Source: Planctomycetota bacterium
GTDB lineage: Bacteria > Planctomycetota > UBA8742 > SKZP01 > JAIOTL01
Direction of reading: 5' to 3'
Assembly (NCBI GenBank): GCA_021106775.1
Contig: JAIOTL010000312.1
Location: forward strand, 1 to 13,076
DNA: 13,076 nucleotides
Under the pieces are notes generated by a model, which was not told the DNA's origin, did no database searches, and saw nothing but the letters and a program-made list of their open reading frames with translations. A program made the position numbers and the translations under genes. This document shows positions 7,177 through 13,076 of this stretch, piece by piece; positions within the stretch are counted from its first letter, which is position 1, and each line of letters opens with the position of its first letter.

Positions 7177-9090
7177 ATGCGCATACTTTTCAGCTTTGCT
7201 AAATTACTTTCGGTGCTGATTCTCGTAACTTTGGGATTGCTGTCTACAGGTTGCAGAACCACTGGCGAGGGCGTAGATTTCAATTTATCTCCAATTGCCA
7301 GCTATTACAAGCGGCACAACGCTTCGGAAGCGTATGTTAATGATATAAATCATCAAAAGCTTGAAAACACGAGCGCAACTGACACTTTTTCACTAAATGT
7401 CTCAAAAATCGTTACTGAGCATAAAAGCAAAGGAATGTTCGGGCTGCATAACAAGATTCTCGACCGATTGCCGAACACTGTGTTTGAGAAACTTGAGATT
7501 TTATACCCGTTTATTGAGTATAAAAAACATGCGGGAGGTAAATCTGAATATGGCTTTAGACCTCTGTTTTACGTTTCCAACGATTCTGTCAAAGATACGA
7601 CTAAGATTGATATTTTATACCCGCTTGCAAGATATTTCGAGAGCCCTTCCGAGAACAAAATGTTTTTGTACCCGTTTTTTTATTATGACGAACTCCGCAG
7701 CAAGGACGGGCGTGTTGACCTGGATTCGTTCTTTTTTCCGCTTGTGTTTTACGGTAAAGAAACTTTTCCCAAAGCACCGCAAAAGCTGACTTCGATAATG
7801 CACAAGGACAAAAATGATGACAGGCAAATCTCGTTTTATGAATTTAGCGGGACGAAAACGCAGTTTGATACTTTTGATTTGAATAGGAATGGACTTATTA
7901 CCAGTGATGAAGCGGTTTTGGCATTGAGTCAGGAGAGAGTTTTATCGTATTTTGCGATTTTTCCACTCGGCGGAAAAATCCGCGATTTCTTTTTGAAGGA
8001 ATGGATAGAGTTTTTCTTATTCCCGCTTTATTATCACGCGATGGAAGGCGGTTACGAGAGTTTTTATCTGTTGTTTCCGATTTTTCATTGGGGTTATGGT
8101 GACGGCAGAAATTCGTTCGCCATATTCCCGTTTTACAGCCAGGATACAAGACGTTACATCGTTGAGGACAGCGCAGGCAATCTTTCTGAGGGTCCGAGGC
8201 AATATTCGCGTTATACCTTTTTGTGGCCTCTGATAAATTATGCGGTTGATTGGTCGCTTTTCAAGAAACCCGGTGCTGACGGCAAAAAAACTTATGAGCA
8301 CAAAAAATATTCGGAATCGTTATATATTTTCCCGTTTTACGCACATCAAATTACCCAGAAAAGTCAGACATATTCGGTTTTGTTCCCTTTTTTCACCTAC
8401 CGATACGACAAAAGAACTGACCTTGAATCCTGGGATATTCTGTATCCGATTTTCAAATATGCGAGCGGAATCGGGCATTATTCGCTCAGATTGTTCCCTT
8501 TGTTTGAGACGTATAATATAATCAGGGAAAACGGCTCGGAAGCTTCAACTTTCAAGCTTCTGGGACCACTCATTTGGATAGAATCAGATAAAAACAAGTT
8601 TGAAAACGTTGATATGGCTTTTATTTTCGGTCTTTTCTGGAACAAAAACTACAAAAAATTCGATTTATCAACAGGAAAAGTCAGAGCAACTAAATCTAAA
8701 ACCAAACTCTGGCCTATGTTCGGCTTTGATTCAGAATACGACGGGAGTTACCGCTTCGAGGTTTTCTCACTTCTGCCGATGAGTGAAATTCCTGACCACG
8801 ATAGTATTTGGGCACCGTTTTGGCGTTTATTTTTCTATGAATATATCCCAGCTGAGGAAATTACGCGATTCAACGCAATCGGACCATTTATTCGCTACGA
8901 GAAAAACCCGGACAGAACGAAATTCGACTTTTTTCCGTTTGTTCAATATCGAAACACTAGAGGAATTGACGGCAAATCGCGCGAATCTAGCTTTGACTTC
9001 CTTTACGGATTGGTAGGCGGTGGGAAGGATGAAGTTGGAGCATATATTCGATTATTATGGTTTTTGAAATTTCACACATCCGACAATTGA
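7177..9090 (+). CDS. Predicted lipoprotein of aromatic-Pro repeats with an inserted EF-hand pair
   Basis: The function is not recognised. The frame is open from ATG 7102, but ATG 7177 is preferred: GAAAGAA (7164-7170) lies six bases before it and it gives a clean lipoprotein signal (MRILF, hydrophobic core, LLSTGC with Cys26). The 637-residue product has about 20 short repeats, each a beta-like run with a core such as LYPF, LFPI, IFPF, LWPL or LGPL, followed by an aromatic and then a charged turn (examples ILYPLARYFES, LFPIFHWGYGDGRN, LFPFFTYRYDKR, DILYPIFKYASG). Residues 211-222 (DKNDDRQISFYE) and 234-245 (DLNRNGLITSDE) are two canonical EF-hand calcium loops inserted between repeats. The pattern suggests an envelope-located beta-rich structure, solenoid or barrel-like, probably calcium-binding. 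It follows the efflux cluster on the same strand but is separated by the repeat island. Confidence 0.85.
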   Translation: MRILFSFAKLLSVLILVTLGLLSTGCRTTGEGVDFNLSPIASYYKRHNASEAYVNDINHQKLENTSATDTFSLNVSKIVTEHKSKGMFGLHNKILDRLPNTVFEKLEILYPFIEYKKHAGGKSEYGFRPLFYVSNDSVKDTTKIDILYPLARYFESPSENKMFLYPFFYYDELRSKDGRVDLDSFFFPLVFYGKETFPKAPQKLTSIMHKDKNDDRQISFYEFSGTKTQFDTFDLNRNGLITSDEAVLALSQERVLSYFAIFPLGGKIRDFFLKEWIEFFLFPLYYHAMEGGYESFYLLFPIFHWGYGDGRNSFAIFPFYSQDTRRYIVEDSAGNLSEGPRQYSRYTFLWPLINYAVDWSLFKKPGADGKKTYEHKKYSESLYIFPFYAHQITQKSQTYSVLFPFFTYRYDKRTDLESWDILYPIFKYASGIGHYSLRLFPLFETYNIIRENGSEASTFKLLGPLIWIESDKNKFENVDMAFIFGLFWNKNYKKFDLSTGKVRATKSKTKLWPMFGFDSEYDGSYRFEVFSLLPMSEIPDHDSIWAPFWRLFFYEYIPAEEITRFNAIGPFIRYEKNPDRTKFDFFPFVQYRNTRGIDGKSRESSFDFLYGLVGGGKDEVGAYIRLLWFLKFHTSDN

Positions 9091-9105
9091 TTCGGCATTG
9101 CATAC

Positions 9106-9125
9106 TGAAGTTGATAGTTACTTCA
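9106..9125 (+). terminator. Weak hairpin after the repeat lipoprotein gene
   Basis: TGAAGT (9106-9111) pairs with ACTTCA (9120-9125) around an 8-base loop, followed by AT-rich sequence (AATTTGTCAATTTT) but no clean T-run. It is a poor intrinsic terminator at best. Confidence 0.25.
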
Positions 9126-9137
9126 AATTTGTCAATT

Positions 9138-9167
9138 TTGGCAAAAATACCTGCAAAAAACTATTTT
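9138..9167 (+). promoter_or_regulatory. Candidate sigma70-type promoter for the small membrane protein
   Basis: TTGGCA (9138-9143) and TATTTT (9162-9167) are separated by 18 bases and match the -35 and -10 consensus at 5/6 and 4/6. The region is AT-rich, so chance matches are likely. The predicted leader would be about 80 bases. Confidence 0.3.
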
Positions 9168-9254
9168 TTTGGAATCAATAAGTAAATTATGCCACCCTTA
9201 TTTTCGATATTAAATCTAAGCATGTTTTGGGTTTTCGAATAGCTTGGAGGTACA

Positions 9255-9524
9255 ATGTCGGTTGCAGGTATCAATAGATTCTGGGATAAAAGATCATTAA
9301 TCTTTAAGGTTTTGATTGTAGTCATAATTATGGTTCCGCTTGGTGTGTATAATCTTGTAGGAGCTTCGATGTTTGGAAATAACACAACTGAGATTAAAAT
9401 TTTGGATGCCAATAATGCTGAAAAAGACTATATTGAAAATACTGATTTTTTCAGGTCCGAAATATTAAATCCAAAAACGGATGTAGCGCTTATTTCGGTT
9501 GACGCAGATTATTTTAATGATTGA
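9255..9524 (+). CDS. Small predicted single-pass membrane protein, unknown function
   Basis: An 89-residue ORF starts at ATG 9255 with a strong GGAGG site (9246-9250) four bases upstream, which makes it a likely real gene despite its size. Residues 1-14 are hydrophilic and basic (INRFWDKR). Residues 15-37 form one hydrophobic segment (from SLIFKVLIVVIIMVPLGVY), and the remaining 50 or so residues are polar with an acidic end (DADYFND). The segment could be an uncleaved signal anchor. I do not recognise the family. The layout (basic, helix with Pro, short polar domain) also fits the N-terminal stub of a longer membrane protein cut short, but no coding continuation is seen after the stop. It converges with the AT-rich gene on the other strand, 34 bases away. 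Confidence 0.6.
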   Translation: MSVAGINRFWDKRSLIFKVLIVVIIMVPLGVYNLVGASMFGNNTTEIKILDANNAEKDYIENTDFFRSEILNPKTDVALISVDADYFND

Positions 9525-9558
9525 AATCTATTCCTAATCTTGTTTCATATTCGCTAGT

Positions 9559-12500
9559 TTATTCGGGTATGTAATTAAATGAATTATATTGCAAATCCAA
9601 ATATTTTTTTTGATTCTTAACCCGATTGATTAGAAGTTTTATCATATAAATTCTATTATTTAATATTTTACTTCCACTAGCATCTTCAAGTTTTATTCGA
9701 TTAAATATTTTAATTGCATTTGTATAAAATCCGGCAGAATAGCTGTATAGTCCGTAATATTGCAGAAGATTGTCAGTATATTGTTTTTGGATATACTTGT
9801 TTATAAATGGCGTCTCAGCGCACAATTCATCTAATTCGTTGAAAGAAAACTGCCAAATATATCCATATTGTAAAATAGATCTAAGCTTAAGCCAAGTTAG
9901 ACTATTATAATATTCTTTTTTTTCTGGAGCATTTTTAAATACATTAATTAAATAAAATATTATCGGATATTCATCGGGTAACTGTTCTATTAATGTATCA
10001 TCATCTAACGGAACTCCATTTTTATCATAAAGCATTAAAAATAAAGAGCTAACTAATTCCTCATCACTAAAATTGCAATATATTTTGTCAAACTTAACTA
10101 GTGCTTTTCCGATTTTAATCATGAAATCATCATAAAATATATAATCGTTTAGATTCGCTATAAAGTATAAAAGATTTGTCCTCTTCTTGTAAGCCATGCT
10201 ATTGGATGTATTATTTTCAATTACTTTCCTCCATATTTTGTAAATATTTAGAAGTGAATTATCATCATCATTTCTAATCGAAGCATATAGAGAGCTCATT
10301 AATTCGTGTTTTAATATTTCTCTGACAATCTCGTCATTAAAATTGTTAGAAATGCTATTATTAATTATTTCATAAACAGATTTTAGTTTATTATATTCGG
10401 AAACAACAGCATCATAATTTCCTGCCATAATAAACCTATTTATTCGATTAATTGTATTTAATCCTTTGTTGTCATCTTCCATTGTGTTGTCTTTGACGAA
10501 GGAACAATTATCACCATAGAATGATATTTTATTTATTTTTATATTAATTTTATTGAAGTTAGTATACGATTCGGTGAGAGGAGTAATTACTCCGAAAAAA
10601 TACCTACCTTTAGGTAAAGGTTTAATTCCATCCATAACATTTCTATAAACTATAAAATTATTTTTCTTGTCATAAACACAATATGATAATTTTTCATATT
10701 TCTTGTTATATTCGATAGTAACCCTGTAGTCATCTGCAATAAATGAGTCATTATATGAATGTCCAAAATTGTGATTAATTATATTTGGTTCACAGATATT
10801 GTGTGATAATTTAAACCCGCTTGTCGTTGAGAATCCACCACCTGACGAAGCACTATAAAAATAACATAAGTTTCCTTTGGAAGTGCTAAGATTTAATTGA
10901 CCGCTTTTGGTGTTTCTTTCTGATATTCCGAATAATCCGATGTCCCGACCAGCACCAAATTGCATACCGTTCCAATTCATATCTAATACATATTTAAAAG
11001 AACATTCTTTTTCAAAATCAATAATATTTCCAGCGTATGAATAATTAGGCTTAAATAATCTATATTTACTTTCCACGTCGTCATAATAATAGCTTAAATG
11101 ACTAGTCCTATTACTTGATATAATGACATCTCTTCGCATATTATCTTGATAAATCGCATCGTAAATGACATTATCGGGAAATGAGTAGAAATAGTCATAT
11201 TTGCTATCGTTGTCAATAACATTTCCTTTATTTTTAATTATGCCGTTATTGTATTCAAATATAGGTTTATATGTTGTGCTTTCAATAACGTCTTCAATTA
11301 TTTCCTTGCTGTTTGTAGGAATATTATTTCTGAGTAAATATTCTTCAAGAGTTTCAATATCCCTTGTAGTTAATAGAAATTTAACAATAAAATTAGTAAT
11401 AGATTCCTTTATATAAGATTTAGTATAAAATCCCAAAGTTACAATTATATAATCCAGGATATCATAATACATATCGTTCATTCTTCTTTTTAGAATTTCT
11501 TTATTAGTAACTTTATTCAGGTCGTCGATAGATTTATAATTTCTATTTTCTAGAAGTTTAGTAACAGAGTGCAGATAGGTTGTAATCATGCTTTCGTCGT
11601 ATACGTTAGTATTTATTCTGTCTTCAATAAATATTATATTATGTCTGTATAAATTAAGTTTGCCGAACAAAACATGATGTTCTAATTCATACTTATTAAT
11701 AATATTATTGTAATCTAACTCTTTAATATTACGAATATCATTGCAGCTTAGTTCGACATAGAATCTGTTTGGAGGATTCTTAAGCGAGTCCATATTTCTC
11801 AGCCCATGAGGAATCTTTCTATTTGTGTTGTGAAGTTCATAATTTATTGTAACTGAATTGTTTAGGTCATTAAGACCTGTAAATTCTTTAACGAATCTAA
11901 AATATGAAATTATTTTTTTGGGATATTCTGTTTCAAAATAACTTGATTCAATTATTCCGTAAGACAAAACATATTCTGAATTAAGTTTTTCAAGGTTAGT
12001 ATAGTGCATTCCTTTTGGCAAAAGAAATAGATTATCTACAAAATCCATGGGTGTTAATATATTAGATACTAACTTTAATTTATTATCTTTGCTAACTTGA
12101 AAAACATATATCCCACATTCCGCATTGTCGGTATCTTTCTTAAGCAGATAATAATCTCCGTATGCAGGTATTATAGAACTTGACACAATAATGTATTTTT
12201 CGTCTTTTTCATTGACCGTTATTATGTATAGTGAATTTCCAAGCATAAAAGAATCAGTTTCAATAAAAGTGGCTGTAACAGTATTATAGGTGTATAAATG
12301 GATGCTATAGTTGTTCCAGCACACTCTCGAAACAATTAGTTGATTATTACCGTCACCGTTGAAATCGTCACATTTAACAAAACCTATGTCTGAATAGGTC
12401 TTTTCTTTGGCTTTTATTATCAAACTTTCGAAAATCATATCTCCTGTATTTACTTCAGTTTTATTAAACAAAACAATAGCTTCTTTATACCCTACATTGC

Positions 12501-13076
12501 CTGAACCAATAAGAATATCACGTTTACCATCATTATCAACATCAACAATTTGATAAGGTTTGGCACATAAATAATTCACCAGTTCATTGTTATTAATAAG
12601 ATCGCCAGATATATGTACATTAATAGGTTTTAGATTATGAAAATCACCTTCAAAGAATAATAGACTTGAATCGTTCTCACTTGGATTAGTAATGTTAAAA
12701 ATAATGATTTCTCTATTGCTGCTTAGGTTTTCTGTAATTGTGATACTGAAGATTCTAATGTTATCAATGACATTGTTATAATTATTCTCTGATTTATTAT
12801 CATTGTTTCTATTATTTACATATTTATTTAATAAATTATTGTAAAAAGTGTTCGAAAAGGCTCGTGCATTTTCTTTGTCTATTTCAACATATTCGTATTT
12901 TGTAATAAATTCCTTATCTAGTGTTTTTTTAATCTCATATTTATGAATAATACTATTCTGATCTTTAATATGTGAAGGAATTGTATAAAAAGTGGTATCG
13001 TTAACCCAGTATTTAAAAGATTTTAACTTAGGATTATCAATACTTGTAAGAACATAATTCGTAAATCTTTTTGCAA
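9559..13076 (-). CDS. Very large Asn-rich protein with propeller, lectin-like and TPR-like regions (5' end outside window)
   Basis: The frame is open from the right edge down to TAA 9559-9561, 1171 residues, with no stop in 12580-13076. GTG at 12577-12579 is therefore an internal codon and the true start lies outside. From N to C: a polar, Asn-rich stretch (12750-13076); FG-GAP/VCBS-type propeller blades with calcium-loop motifs DVDNDGKRD (12517-12543) and DFNGDGNNQ (12340-12366) and looser blades near 12080-12250; a helical region (about 11290-11830); another blade-like segment with RRDVIISS (about 11060-11200); a beta-rich region of the laminin-G/concanavalin kind (about 10500-11050, including GMQFGAGRDIGLFGIS and DYRVTIEYNKKYEKLSY); and a helical TPR-like C-terminus (9562-10470, including FYTNAIKIFNRIKLED). 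The domain calls rest on pattern only. The gene is much more AT-rich than its neighbours. The missing N-terminus may hold the defining domain, so the function is open. Confidence 0.8.
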   Translation of the reverse strand, partial: AKRFTNYVLTSIDNPKLKSFKYWVNDTTFYTIPSHIKDQNSIIHKYEIKKTLDKEFITKYEYVEIDKENARAFSNTFYNNLLNKYVNNRNNDNKSENNYNNVIDNIRIFSITITENLSSNREIIIFNITNPSENDSSLLFFEGDFHNLKPINVHISGDLINNNELVNYLCAKPYQIVDVDNDGKRDILIGSGNVGYKEAIVLFNKTEVNTGDMIFESLIIKAKEKTYSDIGFVKCDDFNGDGNNQLIVSRVCWNNYSIHLYTYNTVTATFIETDSFMLGNSLYIITVNEKDEKYIIVSSSIIPAYGDYYLLKKDTDNAECGIYVFQVSKDNKLKLVSNILTPMDFVDNLFLLPKGMHYTNLEKLNSEYVLSYGIIESSYFETEYPKKIISYFRFVKEFTGLNDLNNSVTINYELHNTNRKIPHGLRNMDSLKNPPNRFYVELSCNDIRNIKELDYNNIINKYELEHHVLFGKLNLYRHNIIFIEDRINTNVYDESMITTYLHSVTKLLENRNYKSIDDLNKVTNKEILKRRMNDMYYDILDYIIVTLGFYTKSYIKESITNFIVKFLLTTRDIETLEEYLLRNNIPTNSKEIIEDVIESTTYKPIFEYNNGIIKNKGNVIDNDSKYDYFYSFPDNVIYDAIYQDNMRRDVIISSNRTSHLSYYYDDVESKYRLFKPNYSYAGNIIDFEKECSFKYVLDMNWNGMQFGAGRDIGLFGISERNTKSGQLNLSTSKGNLCYFYSASSGGGFSTTSGFKLSHNICEPNIINHNFGHSYNDSFIADDYRVTIEYNKKYEKLSYCVYDKKNNFIVYRNVMDGIKPLPKGRYFFGVITPLTESYTNFNKINIKINKISFYGDNCSFVKDNTMEDDNKGLNTINRINRFIMAGNYDAVVSEYNKLKSVYEIINNSISNNFNDEIVREILKHELMSSLYASIRNDDDNSLLNIYKIWRKVIENNTSNSMAYKKRTNLLYFIANLNDYIFYDDFMIKIGKALVKFDKIYCNFSDEELVSSLFLMLYDKNGVPLDDDTLIEQLPDEYPIIFYLINVFKNAPEKKEYYNSLTWLKLRSILQYGYIWQFSFNELDELCAETPFINKYIQKQYTDNLLQYYGLYSYSAGFYTNAIKIFNRIKLEDASGSKILNNRIYMIKLLINRVKNQKKYLDLQYNSFNYIPE

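Noticed and set aside
9161..9412. 83-residue minus-strand ORF overlapping the small membrane protein
   Set aside because: It lies antisense to the ORF with the GGAGG site and shows no ribosome site or recognisable pattern of its own.
9255..9524. Small membrane protein as the N-terminus of a CreD-like inner-membrane protein
   Set aside because: The resemblance is limited to one hydrophobic helix containing a Pro. The family's typical residues after the helix are absent.
12577..12579. GTG as the start of the large minus-strand gene
   Set aside because: The same frame is open through 12580-13076 to the window edge and reads as continuous Asn-rich protein, and the FG-GAP motif begins only 12 codons after the GTG, so the GTG is internal.
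1..13076. CRISPR array, tRNA or rRNA genes
   Set aside because: I saw no regularly spaced direct repeats and no tRNA-like cloverleaf or rRNA-like conserved stretch on either strand by eye. A covariance-model scan would be needed to exclude small RNAs.

Overview
The window comes from a diderm (Gram-negative-type) bacterium. It holds an outer-membrane factor, a periplasmic adaptor lipoprotein and an RND inner-membrane pump in a row, followed by a second large predicted lipoprotein. The first 9 kb has moderate base composition (line 3901-3960 has 25 G/C of 60). The last 3.5 kb is far more AT-rich (line 10321-10380 has 14 of 60; line 11041-11100 has 15 of 60). No rRNA, tRNA, CRISPR or transposase gene is visible, so taxonomy is open. 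EF-hand and FG-GAP-like repeat proteins together with aromatic-Pro repeat lipoproteins would fit a PVC-type or similar poorly sampled lineage, but this is a weak inference.

Layout. Positions 1-6843 (+) form a tripartite efflux cluster: a TolC-type outer-membrane factor that lacks its N-terminal part in the visible frame (in-frame TAA at 56-58), a lipoprotein membrane-fusion adaptor (1366-2676), and an HAE-type RND pump (2830-6843) with intact proton-relay residues and an unusual charged tail of about 310 residues after the last membrane helix. The two gaps inside the cluster carry palindromic repeats, including a 16-nt sequence present once in each orientation. Positions 6844-7176 are non-coding and hold a nested set of palindromic elements inside 19-nt terminal inverted repeats (MITE-like), then a long leader hairpin. 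Positions 7177-9090 (+) encode a 637-residue predicted lipoprotein built of about 20 short aromatic-Pro repeats with a pair of EF-hand loops inserted. Positions 9255-9524 (+) encode a small single-pass membrane protein with a strong ribosome binding site. Positions 9559-13076 (-) are the 3' part of a very large, Asn-rich gene whose 5' end lies outside the window. Its product looks like a beta-propeller (FG-GAP-type blades), a helical stretch, a lectin-like beta-rich domain and a helical TPR-like C-terminus.

How they work together. The adaptor and pump are a standard drug/lipid efflux pair and the outer-membrane factor would complete the channel. If the stop at 56-58 is real, that channel protein is broken or starts in an unusual place and another TolC-type protein would have to serve. 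The repeat lipoprotein follows on the same strand but is separated by the repeat island and has its own leader, so it is probably a separate transcription unit. The AT-rich gene converges on this block and looks like a separate, possibly acquired, locus.
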